NCBI RefSeq assembly: GCF_037977235.1
Contig: NZ_CP150276.1
Location: forward strand, 3,038,001-3,102,000
Source of the DNA: Paenibacillus sp. FSL K6-0276
GTDB lineage: Bacteria > Bacillota > Bacilli > Paenibacillales > Paenibacillaceae
Direction of reading: 5' to 3'
Length of the DNA stretch: 64,000 bases
The translations under genes were made by a program, and so were the position numbers. This document shows positions 54,745 to 63,746 of the stretch, piece by piece; the stretch's first letter is position 1, and each line of letters begins with the position of its first letter. The notes below the pieces were generated by a model, which worked only from the letters and a program-made list of their open reading frames with translations, did not search any database and was not told the origin of the DNA.

Positions 54745-55779
54745 ATGATTAAACGTAAGATGATTGTTCTCATTGTGGCTGTGTTGACATCCATAACACT
54801 AACCGGGGCAACTCGAATCGCTCCAAATCTAGAACAAGCACCCGAATTAAAGATTAAAGTCCAAAAAATTGCTTATACAAAGCCCTTGGAACCGTTGACA
54901 ATCTTTTGGGCAAAAGCTAATGTGGGGCTGTACAAGACGGTTGCCGGGCCTGACAAGACGAAGACTTATCCGGTCATAACCGGTAATTATAGCAACATCC
55001 TTTATGAAAATCACGAGACATTGTATCTTCTGAAGCATGGGACTAACCAGACAGGAGATATTTACAAGTTTGAAATGCCCTCCAAGAAATTAACACGCCT
55101 TACCAGCCTAGGGGGAATCGATCAATTTTTCCTCAAGAACAAGAGCATCTATTATATCACCAATAGCATGACTACCGAGCCTGGCGTGTACCGGATGTCG
55201 CTGGATGGGAAGTCGAAAGTTAGAGTTAGTTCGACCATATTGGATGAGCGGGATAAAAGGTATCGGTATTACATTGGCTCAGGAATACAAACTGACTGGT
55301 TGGAGGTCTATTTTCCGCTCATGCGACAGCCCTTGCCGCCCACTGGCGGGACGTATATCGAGCAGAACGATGATAATTGGGATTCTGAGAAGAACAAGGA
55401 GGAGCAACTCTCTACCTATTTCTTCTATATGACAGATTACATGGGAGATGCTGATTCCGATTCATTCGTTTTTGTGGAGCGTGATAAAGAGAAGGGTATT
55501 ACTTTCCTTCATCTGTTCAATAGGGGTAATGAAATTGTTCGTAAAATAATTGGTTGGGAACTTGAGCCTTTGGACATCTTGCATGGATGGGCGTATTTCA
55601 CCGCAAGTGCTGAAAACTTGGAAATTGGAGGAACTTTCGCCATTCGGCTGAACGGTTCAGGACTGCGCCAGGTCGGCAACAACGAATTTTTGCAATCCGA
55701 CTACATGGGTAGCATTAAGCGGCATCTTGTGTTCCAGAACCGAATCGACGGCTCATTTACGATTATGAAGGAGTTATGA
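54745..55779 (+). CDS. Secreted beta-propeller-like protein (DUF5050-like)
   Basis: The 344-residue protein has an N-terminal signal or anchor (residues 4-22) and repeated segments of the type YYITNSMTTEPGVYRMSLDG, LYLLKHGTNQTGDIYKF and WAYFTASAENLEIGGTFAIR, like the DUF5050/TolB-type propeller repeats that follow stalk domains in Bacilli. The function is unknown; extracellular binding is likely. GGGGAGAAG is the ribosome binding site. The leader has a marked hairpin. Confidence 0.55.
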   Translation: MIKRKMIVLIVAVLTSITLTGATRIAPNLEQAPELKIKVQKIAYTKPLEPLTIFWAKANVGLYKTVAGPDKTKTYPVITGNYSNILYENHETLYLLKHGTNQTGDIYKFEMPSKKLTRLTSLGGIDQFFLKNKSIYYITNSMTTEPGVYRMSLDGKSKVRVSSTILDERDKRYRYYIGSGIQTDWLEVYFPLMRQPLPPTGGTYIEQNDDNWDSEKNKEEQLSTYFFYMTDYMGDADSDSFVFVERDKEKGITFLHLFNRGNEIVRKIIGWELEPLDILHGWAYFTASAENLEIGGTFAIRLNGSGLRQVGNNEFLQSDYMGSIKRHLVFQNRIDGSFTIMKEL

Positions 55780-55967
55780 TTCATTAGATATATTCAACCC
55801 TGAAAAGGGGATGTAAAGTGGAGAACGAATTTCGTTAAATGAACATCTGTGTGAATTGAAAGAAAAGCTGTGACAAGCAGAGATTCGCTCAACGCCAGAA
55901 GAACTTTGGGTAAGAAATGAGCATGACAACCAATGACACCAAGGAACCTAAATAATTTGTATTCAGT

Positions 55968-55992
55968 AAAGCCTGTGATATCAGGCTTTTTA
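55968..55992 (+). terminator. Intrinsic terminator
   Basis: Perfect 8-bp stem AAAGCCTG / CAGGCTTT with a 6-base loop and a T run. No intact gene ends before it; 55780-55960 shows only non-coding scraps. Confidence 0.82.
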
Positions 55993-56164
55993 TAAATTCA
56001 ACTGCTCAAGTTATAAAAGAAGAATTAAATCGAAAATTTATAAGTTGCAACATGAATCTAGTAAATCATTGGAAAACAGCTATGTACGATACACTAAGGA
56101 ACTCAGAGGTATTTATAGATTAGTTAGAATTTCAGGTTAAAGAAAGTGTATATTGAACCTCATA

Positions 56165-56445
56165 CACAATATTTCCCCATTAGATTACAGGGTCTTCAGT
56201 TACGGTGCATCGATCCTAAAGCCTCTTCGTTCTCCCGGCTTCCCTGTGACAGATCGAATCAGCACAATTTTTTCGACTGAACAATTGATCCAGAACAGTT
56301 ACTATTTACAGACTGAGAAGAATTGGTTATCCTTGAAGTGAATGGGGAAGCCGCTTTTGATAGTGGCGTAAAATTTTACGTTGCCAATAATGGAGTTTGG
56401 CTTGCTGATTTTGTATCTGAGGAATACTTATCTAAAAAACAATAG
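56165..56445 (+). pseudogene. Decayed small protein with two in-frame TGA codons
   Basis: One frame reads FPIRLQGLQLRCIDPKASSF, FFD-stop-TIDPEQLLFTD-stop-EELVILEVNGEAAFD, and then GVKFYVANNGVWLADFVSEEYL to a TAG at 56443. Both internal stops are TGA where Trp would fit (one base from TGG). There is no start codon. The FYxxNGVWLxDxVxxEYL ending reminds me of RNA 2'-phosphotransferase (KptA)/ADP-ribosyl-type proteins, but this is a weak guess. The rest of 56000-56530 holds nothing else. Confidence 0.4.
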
Positions 56446-56530
56446 AACGTGCTTTTCTTTATGATTGACGTAGAAAAAGTATATTCAGTAAAATATCCAT
56501 ATTCTAGTCATATTATTGGAGGATCATTTC

Positions 56531-56857
56531 ATGAAAAAACTAAGTTCTGACTTTAAATATTTAAAAGATATGTATATTGATGGATACTTCCCTAATTTTC
56601 TTGTGGATAAAGTCAAAGCTGAACTAGTTAAAGTTATTGAATTTTTGGAACAAGGAAATCAAGATATCGAAGAAATTCAATCAAAGCTTGATTTCGCCAT
56701 CCATGCAATCAATGATCTTGCAGAAGAGTTTGACGAAAATGACAGCGAAATTGAAACAGTTGCCAGAGAATCAATTGCACAAACTGTTGAAGATATTTTA
56801 GCCTTTTTTGATATCGAAATAGATACAGAAGTAGCCATTCGTGAACGTGATTGGTAG
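56531..56857 (+). CDS. DUF5713-like protein
   Basis: The ATG at 56531 follows TTGGAGGATC. The 108-residue acidic, helical protein has DMYIDGYFPNFLVDKVKAEL, AINDLAEEFDENDSEIETVA and a final AFFDIEIDTEVAIRERDW, the pattern I recall for DUF5713. Such proteins often sit in arrays of immunity-type genes, and the surroundings here agree. Function unknown. Confidence 0.6.
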   Translation: MKKLSSDFKYLKDMYIDGYFPNFLVDKVKAELVKVIEFLEQGNQDIEEIQSKLDFAIHAINDLAEEFDENDSEIETVARESIAQTVEDILAFFDIEIDTEVAIRERDW

Positions 56858-57071
56858 TTTGTTGGGTAAATTTAATGCTAATGAGTACAGCACACATAAA
56901 CAACTTGGTTCGACTACATACTTGGGGCTTCAAAGCGCAGTTATAGCCTTATTTTACGAGAGTCACAAGTCATCTAGAGAAAGTAGTGTTTATGAGTAAC
57001 ATGGAGAGCGCATCCATCGAAAGTGGACTAACGGGACGCCGTTGGTCTGTTTGTGTTTTTAAAAATATCTA

Positions 57072-57407
57072 ATGGTCGAGATAATCTTAAAGATTCGTCT
57101 AAAGCGAGTCGTCGTCTGCACACCATTCTCCAAGATCCATCCAAACGGCAAGGGATGGTTCGACCTTACAATAAAACAAGTAGAACTCTTGGACGATGCG
57201 GACATTGCAGTTCTTGCTGTTCGTTTAGAAGGAAGCAAAATCTATTATGTCGATTTCAAAGAACTGAGTAGAATGATGACTCAAGATCAACGGGTAGTGA
57301 ACCCGAATGAAGGTGAGCATTGGAAGTTCCACATTTGGGGCAATTTAATACAGGTATTAGGTAGTCCGAATAAGTTTACTGCGGCACCTGTACGATTGAC
57401 TATTTAA
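57072..57407 (+). CDS. Hypothetical protein, probably 5'-truncated
   Basis: The frame encodes up to 111 residues, convincing from about HPNGKGWFDLTIKQVELLDD onward (AVRLEGSKIYYVDFKEL, NPNEGEHWKFHIWGN). No ribosome binding site precedes the ATG and the first 25 residues look unlike a normal N-terminus, so the true start may be lost. It resembles DNA- or nuclease-associated accessory proteins only vaguely. The next scrap starts 18 bases later and might have been its partner. Confidence 0.4.
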   Translation: MVEIILKIRLKRVVVCTPFSKIHPNGKGWFDLTIKQVELLDDADIAVLAVRLEGSKIYYVDFKELSRMMTQDQRVVNPNEGEHWKFHIWGNLIQVLGSPNKFTAAPVRLTI

Positions 57408-57424
57408 CGACTAGAGGGTATGAG

Positions 57425-57604
57425 ATGACCAAATTATTTTTACATAGTCGTGAAATGAAAAGTGTATTTCAACTGTTGGGCGAACATGAGAATGATATTA
57501 CCTACAGTGGAGTGGTAGTGTTGATGAAGTCGGAATTAAAATGCAGGAGTAATATGCTACCAGAACATCATTTCTACAAAGTCCATGTCCTATCAAGCGA
57601 CTGA
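57425..57604 (+). pseudogene. N-terminal fragment of an unknown protein
   Basis: The 59-codon product starts MTKLFLHSREMKSVFQLLGE, then HENDITYSGVVVLMKSELK, and stops. The opening reads like a genuine protein start, but the frame ends abruptly and the following 57605-57960 DNA has only scraps (VDVLSWKDYYQYS; LFEDEVADMIGIW before a stop near 57855). It is most likely a gene with an internal deletion. Confidence 0.4.
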
Positions 57605-57963
57605 TAGTATTGAGCGAGTGTAGCAGCAGAGATTATGCCCAAAGTCGCGTTCCAACACAAATTAACGGTTTTCCTGTTGATGTGCTTTCATGGAAGGATT
57701 ATTATCAGTATTCTAGGTGTTCAAAGAAAATAAACCATTAGACTAGGAAAATAATACAGTCACCGATCCATATCTACGATACTACGCTAACATGAAACGT
57801 TGGCTCAAATAACTTTTTGAAGACGAGGTTGCCGACATGATCGGCATTTGGTAGAAGAAGGCAGGGTATGTAGGGTTTGTTTTAAAGGAAATCAGAACTA
57901 TATATCCGCAAAATTTGTCATGTTACTATAATAGAAATAGTCAGGATGAGGAGGAACGCAGTA

Positions 57964-59189
57964 ATGACAGATTATAATCAGCTAGTTTTCGATGCATTGC
58001 CGCCCAGAGGGCACTGGCTAAGATTGATTATGAACCGGCTGCAGCTTATTGGAAAAAGCTATTAAAGTCGCCTCGAAAATGCGAAAAAATATTAAACCAC
58101 ACATTCTCGAATACAGTGTCGGATCTGCTTGCTGATCGATTGCTAGCTTTTTTGCAGACGTTTCTGGAGAAGAAGCCTGGCAGCAAGATCAGCTGGGAAG
58201 AGCATGAAACACTGCTTGCCTTACTTGGCATGATGCCGGGCAAAGCGAGTGAGAAAATGTGCGAGGTGTATGAGCTTGCAGCAGAGCATATCCAGAAGGT
58301 TTCATCATTTAAGCGCGACAGCGAGGTACTAAAGTTAACCCACAGAGATACTTCTTCCTTTGATATAAGCGATACGTTGGAAGGTATGACTTTAGAGCAA
58401 GCCTTTCCTATGATTTTGGCTGGCTCTGTTTTGATGGATGGAGATATTAGGCTGCAAGCGCTGGCTTGCAAGCTATATGAACAATATGGGGGAGCCTGGC
58501 TGTCTCCTGTCTTCGCTTCTGCGCTTCTAACCAAGCCTGCTGGCGATGTTTTCGAGGCCTTTTCACAGTATTACAAAGATCCGGTGGCGCAGTGTTTTAT
58601 TTTGAACGTGCTAGGTACGGTGAAGTTTGATCCTAAGCAAAACCGGCATACGTTTTTGTTTGGCTGGGGTCATATGCTTAGGGATGATACATATTTTTCA
58701 CTTAAACCGCTGCTGTTTGAGGATTTGGATGTGCGCTGGATAGAACTTTTGGCAGCTGATCCGGAGAAGAAAAAGCTAAGCGGTCTTATTAAAACGAGCT
58801 ATTATGTTGGAAGAGTAACTGGAGAATTTGATGATGTGCTGGGTGATCTGCTTCCGCTAAATAATAAAATTTGTTGCCAAAAGGTTCAATCGTATTTTCT
58901 GAAAAGAGCGATTCTGGATGATGGAATTGGCGCGACATATGTTGGTATTTTGTATCGGATAGGTTATGAGGACGTTGAATCGATTCTTATAAAAAAATGG
59001 TCCCAAAAGGAAAATGCAACCTCAATTTGGAATGTGTCTAGTGATTTGCAGTCATTTACCCATTGGCCAGCCCAGAAGAGAGCAGCGCTTTTTGAACAGG
59101 TTGGACAATTGGTTCAGGAGAAGAAATTAAAAATAAGCTATTGGAAGCTTGACACGGCCGAGGAGCTGAAGAACAAGCTACTCAAGTAG
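57964..59189 (+). pseudogene. Conserved-looking cytoplasmic protein with a single-base frameshift near its start
   Basis: GAGGAGG precedes ATG 57964, which encodes MTDYNQLVFDAL. At about 57999 the sense moves by one base to AAQRALAKIDYEPAAAYWKKLL and continues open for about 390 codons (LLADRLLAFLQTFLEKK, LEGMTLEQAFPMILAGSVL, YYVGRVTGEFDDVLGDLLP, ISYWKLDTAEELKNKLLK). One added G in TTGCCGCC would restore a single protein of about 408 residues. Without repair, translation could only begin inside, such as GTG 58116, with no binding site. Helical-repeat-like; family not recognised. Confidence 0.6.
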
Positions 59190-59199
59190 CAATAGAAGG

Positions 59200-59598
59200 A
59201 GCGGATTAGCTGCTCTCGCTGCGCAGCCGGATCAGCTAGATGCGCTCCGCTTGGAGCACGTGCAGGAACAGCGTCGCTTCCTTGCTGGTTCGTCCACCGG
59301 CGCGGCTCACAGCGCCTCAAGCAGTAGGCGGTTCGCACAATCCATATGTACGAACAAGTTTTGAATCGTTTGCATGACTCTTCGACCTCTATCGTCCATT
59401 GATCTCTTACCTCTTCTTTTTGATCGTAACACGTACGAGCGCGATAGCTAACGCTCTTGCGTGCGGAGCCTGCGGGCGAACTGGCATGCAAGGTTGATTG
59501 GCAACCTTTTCTAAACTAAAGGGAGATTAGTTTTATATATAGGAGATATGGCTACCTGAAGCATCGCTATCCTTGATAGAAAATCTGGAAAGATTTAA
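59200..59598. other. GC-rich spacer with terminator-like hairpin
   Basis: Nothing coding is supportable. A GC-rich patch (about 59210-59320) contrasts with the AT-rich surroundings; GAGCG / CGCTC at about 59436-59455 pairs locally. AAGGTTG / CAACCTT at 59490-59508 followed by TTT is a weak terminator. Confidence 0.4.
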
Positions 59599-59712
59599 AT
59601 GTTAATACATGAATGCGGTGAAGACAATCCACTTAAAGATGTTTCAGAAAACCTTATGAAGTTAATGAAATCTCATGCAAACTCAATCATTGAATTAATG
59701 GAGAATGAGTGA
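59599..59712 (+). pseudogene. C-terminal scrap of a small protein
   Basis: Frame for LIHECGEDNPLKDVSENLMK, then LMKSHANSIIELMENE and stop. No ribosome binding site. It reads like the last piece of an immunity-type protein. Confidence 0.3.
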
Positions 59713-59779
59713 TTTATTCTGTTTAAGATTCGTTAGGTGCGGTAAAATTTAACTTGAAGAACGCCTATTAATTTATATT

Positions 59780-60349
59780 TTGGATGAGGAGGAAAATTGT
59801 ATAGCTATCTATTTTAATATTTCAATGCCTGTTATGGATTTTCTTACTGAGAGCCATAATGCAATGCTGAGTCATGGAGTTAAACTATATGCCGAAATAT
59901 TTGCTAACGCACAGGGTGAACGTCAATATTCATCTTTTGAAAGTAAAAAAATCGATTTGTTCGCCAGTTATTTTAATGATACTGCATATAACTCTTTTTT
60001 CTTTTCCTGCTACCCCATACAAGATATAACACAAATCAAAGAATTTGGATATTTTCATGATACACCAAGCTCCTATTCTATTGAAGTTAAAGGCGGCAGA
60101 GAAACCGATAAAAGTCGAGAACTTATACAAATGCGTATGATATCAAAGAATCCTAATAAACAGATACAATCTTTTTATCGAACATTTCAAAGGGACTTAA
60201 AGAAAATTTCAGGATTGCAAAAGAATACCCAAAAGAATTATTTTTACTTGCCAACGGAAAAAATTATAATTCCTGCTAATCCACATTCACAGAACACAAG
60301 AGATAATTGGGAAGACTTTAATCTTTCGAAAATTGAGAGTGTTGAATAA
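59780..60349 (+). CDS. Hypothetical protein of the right-end array
   Basis: The open frame encodes up to 189 residues (NCIAIYFNISMPVMDFLTES, FNDTAYNSFFFSCYPIQD, TQKNYFYLPTEKIIIPANPH). A strong GAGGAGG lies at 59786-59792, but no ATG, GTG or TTG in this frame follows it at normal distance; only ATA 59801 does. The TTG at 59780 is upstream of the site. A non-standard start or a small frameshift near the start is possible. No family recognised. Confidence 0.5.
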   Translation: MDEEENCIAIYFNISMPVMDFLTESHNAMLSHGVKLYAEIFANAQGERQYSSFESKKIDLFASYFNDTAYNSFFFSCYPIQDITQIKEFGYFHDTPSSYSIEVKGGRETDKSRELIQMRMISKNPNKQIQSFYRTFQRDLKKISGLQKNTQKNYFYLPTEKIIIPANPHSQNTRDNWEDFNLSKIESVE

Positions 60350-60438
60350 CTATGAAAATAATCAAAAAGTCCGGATGCGATAGCGGGGGCTTGAACGGTA
60401 GCTAATTCGAATTAATTGGCAGGGAGGGCGACTATCCT

Positions 60439-60882
60439 ATGAATGATACATTAATGAAGAGATTAAATACTTTCCTTCATCGGGAGGATAATAGCACAAT
60501 AGTAGGCAGTCCGGCGAGCCAAGAGGAAATTGCTAATGCAGAGCAGCGTCTGAAAGTAAACTTTCATGAGGATTATGTGCATTTTATCCGGACGTTTGGG
60601 GGGGCATATGCAGGTCTTGCGGTATATGCATTCTCAAATGGCTCCAGTCTCGGAAACGAAACGGTTGTCGATTTGACTCTAGGGGCCCGAGAGCAATACA
60701 AGGAGCCTCCCTTTGCAGAGGTTTTACAAACCAGCTATGTCATCTCTATGAATGGTTCCGGCGATCCGATTATAATCAATAAAGCAGGAAGCGTTTTCAT
60801 TTGTTACCACGATAGCGGGGAGATCGAGTTATTAGCGGATTCATTCGAGGCACTGATCGAGGATAATTTTTATGAAGTGTGA
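60439..60882 (+). CDS. SMI1/KNR4 (SUKH) family immunity-type protein
   Basis: GGGAGGGCG precedes the ATG at good distance. The 147-residue protein has the SUKH pattern: GSPASQEEIANAEQRLKVNF, YVHFIRTFGGAYAG, a middle strand region and GDPIIINKAGSVFICYHDSG, ending with FEALIEDNFYEV. SUKH proteins neutralise nuclease and other toxins of polymorphic toxin systems. No toxin gene is in the window. Confidence 0.82.
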   Translation: MNDTLMKRLNTFLHREDNSTIVGSPASQEEIANAEQRLKVNFHEDYVHFIRTFGGAYAGLAVYAFSNGSSLGNETVVDLTLGAREQYKEPPFAEVLQTSYVISMNGSGDPIIINKAGSVFICYHDSGEIELLADSFEALIEDNFYEV

Positions 60883-60989
60883 ATGTTGTTATTACTATGA
60901 TTCCAATGTCACTTACAGCGACCCAGAGCTTGTAATGCGTAGTACAGAATTACGTTATATTAAAATAGGATATAAAAGGAAGATTTATT

Positions 60990-61343
60990 ATGAATATTAG
61001 TATTTCGGAACATTGGAATCTTGAAAAGCATGAACTGCCCGGCATTAATTGCATCGTCTTTCCAAATGGCACTGTAACAATTTTAAATTGTTACAGCCTA
61101 TATGACCCCAACACAAAAGAAAGTGAATTTTTTTGCTCTCCCATGTGTGACACAACCATTGAAAGCATAGCAAAGTATAATGATGATTATTGGACGATCG
61201 TTGATGAATGGGTCAGTATTGATTATCAAGACGGGAAAATCCATGGCGGTGATGGTCAAATGGGAAATGAAGGATTTATTGCTTGTACGGATGCTGAGAC
61301 CGTTTGGTATGGGGAATATTTTTTGAAAATTCAAACCCTATAA
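60990..61343 (+). CDS. Hypothetical small acidic protein, immunity-like
   Basis: The 117-residue protein (MNISISEHWNLEKHELPGIN, DYWTIVDEWVSIDYQDGKIH, FIACTDAETVWYGEYFLKIQ) follows AGGAAG and is soluble and acidic. I do not recognise a family. Its size, composition and place beside a SUKH gene fit an immunity protein. A scrap in another frame (LEIKDKILIAINEHTELQIE, to a TAG at 61457-61459) directly follows and looks like part of a lost neighbour. Confidence 0.55.
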   Translation: MNISISEHWNLEKHELPGINCIVFPNGTVTILNCYSLYDPNTKESEFFCSPMCDTTIESIAKYNDDYWTIVDEWVSIDYQDGKIHGGDGQMGNEGFIACTDAETVWYGEYFLKIQTL

Positions 61344-61561
61344 AAAACTTGGAAATTAAAGATAAAATCCTAATCGCTATTAATGAGCATACCGAATTAC
61401 AAATTGAAATCAACTTAGAAAACCTCACCCAAATTAAAATGACTTGCATAAAATCCTAGTACCACGAAATAAGCATTTTCTAACTTTTTGGGAGGGTATT
61501 CATAACCTCTCTCTTTTCGTCATCCATCCATGACTTTTGATATCAAAAGTGAAGTGAGATT

Positions 61562-61809
61562 GTGCCAGCAAAGAAAATGGGCCGCACTTCAAGGGATTTA
61601 GGTGTTTCAGTTACTAGAGGGGATACAGAAGGGATGAAGAAGTTCATTTTATCAATTGTAAATGACCCAGAAATCGCACTAATTCGAAATCCTTTGATTG
61701 GAATACAATCAACTCTGTAGATGCTTATGTTAAGGGTGATGCAGTTGTTTTAGTTAATCGAGATAAAAAAAAGGAGGTCGTTTATCAAGTAAGTAAATAT
61801 CCGACTTAG
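61562..61809 (+). pseudogene. Frameshifted C-terminal fragment, possibly toxin-derived
   Basis: One frame reads VPAKKMGRTSRDLGVSVTRG, MKKFILSIVNDPEIALIRNP and stops at 61718. A base short in CCTTTGATTGG, the sense continues in another frame as DWNTINSVDAYVKGDAVVLV, NRDKKKEVVYQVSKYPT to TAG 61807. Adding one T restores a continuous product of about 83 residues. It could be a toxin tip or a partner protein; the family is unknown. Confidence 0.4.
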
Positions 61810-61834
61810 ATTTGATTAGAGAGTGAGGATGGAA

Positions 61835-62343
61835 ATGAATAATTATATATTATCTTTTGCGAAAAAGTTTGATTTTTTTTTGTGCAAAAAGAAATCTCAA
61901 GTATTATTTATTTACACGATGAGGATGATAATGAGAGATTAGACCATGTCCTTTTTCTTGAGAAAGATAATGGTGATGTCATAGGCTTGTATATAAGAGG
62001 TATGAATCCGCTAATCTCAATGAATAGAATTTACGATTTGGATGATTTTAATTTATTTGATAGTTATGAAGGATTAATTGAATGCAAGGAAAATATTAAA
62101 CTCAAAATAGAGTATATAGGTTTGTTTTTTAGCACTCAATATAACGAATTATTGGGTTTCTATTTGGTGAATAACGATGCATCCAGTTCCATATTTATAT
62201 TATTTTTACAAGATGAAATTTATATGGAGAAGGATTGTACTAAACACGAGGTTAGCAGGATGCTTGAAAAAAGGGTTTCAACTGAAGGTTTTATAACATA
62301 TGAAAAAATAAGTGAGAGTGACTGGAAAGAAATAAACTTCTAA
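61835..62343 (+). pseudogene. Immunity-like protein with a frameshift in a T9 tract
   Basis: GAGGATGGAA precedes ATG 61835, which encodes MNNYILSFAKKFDFFL. At the run of nine T (61873-61881) the sense moves by one base into VQKEISSIIYLHDEDDNERL and continues for 150 codons (LYIRGMNPLISMNRIYDLDD, SDWKEINF). Ten T would give one protein of about 170 residues. If the shift is real, only an internal GTG at 61882 without a binding site could start it. Family not recognised; a good terminator follows. Confidence 0.5.
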
Positions 62344-62360
62344 ATTAACCCATGAAATAC

Positions 62361-62402
62361 ACCACATTACGTAATCGACATCGGTAATGTGGTCTTTTTT
62401 TC
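62361..62402 (+). terminator. Intrinsic terminator
   Basis: Perfect 10-bp stem ACCACATTAC / GTAATGTGGT with a 13-base loop and a run of eight T. Confidence 0.9.
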
Positions 62403-63064
62403 CTTTCTACTTGTAGTGGATATGAATTTAATAGAATGTAGATCTTAATGATTGGATAGTTATCTTTGTAAATCGTCTATCATCTTTTTATTCCTAAGTT
62501 TAAGATTATTACTTAAGGGACTCTTGAAATTCTTGATGAGTATTGCGAAAAAGAAATGGTCTCAAGGGTTGAAGGTACAAGGCAAGCCATTAGAAAGCTA
62601 AAGAAAAAAAAGATAGCCCGATAGTAGTGTAGTGAACACATGGACTATCCCCTCAATGTTTCCGTTAGGAAATATTCTATTTTAGACGGACACCTCCTAG
62701 TATGCACGAAGAATTTCCTGTTTCGTTTCAATCGAGATAGGGGTACAGTCAACAAAACGCGTATTTACAACATTAAGCCGTCAATGTGTCCAGATAGGCT
62801 CATAGAGTCGGTGAATGAGGCGTCAGAAAAAGGTGAAAACGACCCTATCTAGACGATTTTAAGTCTGTAGTATGACATCAGGTTGAAGTATAGCTCAAGC
62901 TGACACATCGATTTAGTTGATGACTAAAAATGAAGGATAGGCAAGGCTTTTCAGTACGGCAGGACCATTTAACGTGATAATAACAGTTGTTCTTTGGGTA
63001 AATTCCCTCTTTACGTTGTTAATCCGCGTTTTGCTGGTGGGACCCCTAATTGATCAGAAAGATT
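62403..63064. other. Gap with coding scraps only
   Basis: A C-terminal scrap (GTLEILDEYCEKEMVSRVEG, TRQAIRKLKKKKIAR, stop near 62622) and an open stretch of 70 codons at 62640-62852 (MDYPLNVSVRKYSILDGHLL) without a ribosome binding site are seen. Neither is recognised. The rest appears empty. Confidence 0.4.
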
Positions 63065-63079
63065 AAAGGAGCCAACTAA

Positions 63080-63625
63080 ATGATGAAACAAATACCAAGC
63101 ACGAAATTTCCTAGTCTAGAGTACACACCCGGCGAATCTATTTGGATAGATAACCTAATGCCTGATAACAAGATCCAGGTTTATTTTAATGTGTCGGAAA
63201 AAATTACACAAAATGAGAGCGATATCGCTCGTGTTTCCCATGCACTAGATCACATGGATGAGTTGGTAAACAAGGCTCGGGCGCATCTAAGAGATATTAT
63301 TCAAAATACAAAAGACCCTAGTTATAAGTTGCTTCATGATTTCTTTGCTTTTCATCTATTAGAAATGGATGATGAAAGCTTAAAAGTAATGTTTGGGATG
63401 GAGCAACCTGAAACATTAAGTGAACTGGAGATGGTTGACCTACTTATGCTAAAAAGCTTGGGAAGCAGCTTGGGCGAAGGTTGGTTGGGAAGTAACTTTG
63501 AAAAAGAACTAAAAAAACAGATATTCATTATGGATTTTACTTTTGACCCAGAGTATACGGATCAGTTGATTGTTGTCTATTTGGATGCGAACGAAAACAT
63601 ATTGACTATTAGCCATGAAAGTTAA
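63080..63625 (+). CDS. Hypothetical protein, DUF2004-like
   Basis: AAAGGAG stands at good distance from the ATG at 63080. The 181-residue acidic protein (SIWIDNLMPDNKIQVYFNVS, LDHMDELVNKARAHLRDIIQ, IFIMDFTFDPEYTDQLIVVY) has the order strand-helix-helix-strand that I associate with DUF2004, a family common in immunity gene arrays. The identification is tentative. Confidence 0.5.
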   Translation: MMKQIPSTKFPSLEYTPGESIWIDNLMPDNKIQVYFNVSEKITQNESDIARVSHALDHMDELVNKARAHLRDIIQNTKDPSYKLLHDFFAFHLLEMDDESLKVMFGMEQPETLSELEMVDLLMLKSLGSSLGEGWLGSNFEKELKKQIFIMDFTFDPEYTDQLIVVYLDANENILTISHES

Positions 63626-63746
63626 GATCAAGAATCTAAGAGCCTAAAAAAGCAAAATAAATTAATGGTATATCTGTAGCGTATCTGGACAGTCAATTTT
63701 GTATTTATTTTTATATTTTGAGCGTAATGGAAGGAGGTTTAGCGTT

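Noticed and set aside
58046..58534. Minus-strand open frame of 162 codons
   Set aside because: Antisense to the convincing frameshifted gene on the plus strand; composition is Ser-rich shadow sequence.
59138..59491. Minus-strand open frame of 117 codons in a GC-rich patch
   Set aside because: No ribosome binding site, low-complexity Arg/Ser/Ala product, no family resemblance.
62640..62852. 70-codon frame after the immunity-like genes
   Set aside because: No ribosome binding site, no recognised family, atypical composition compared with neighbours.
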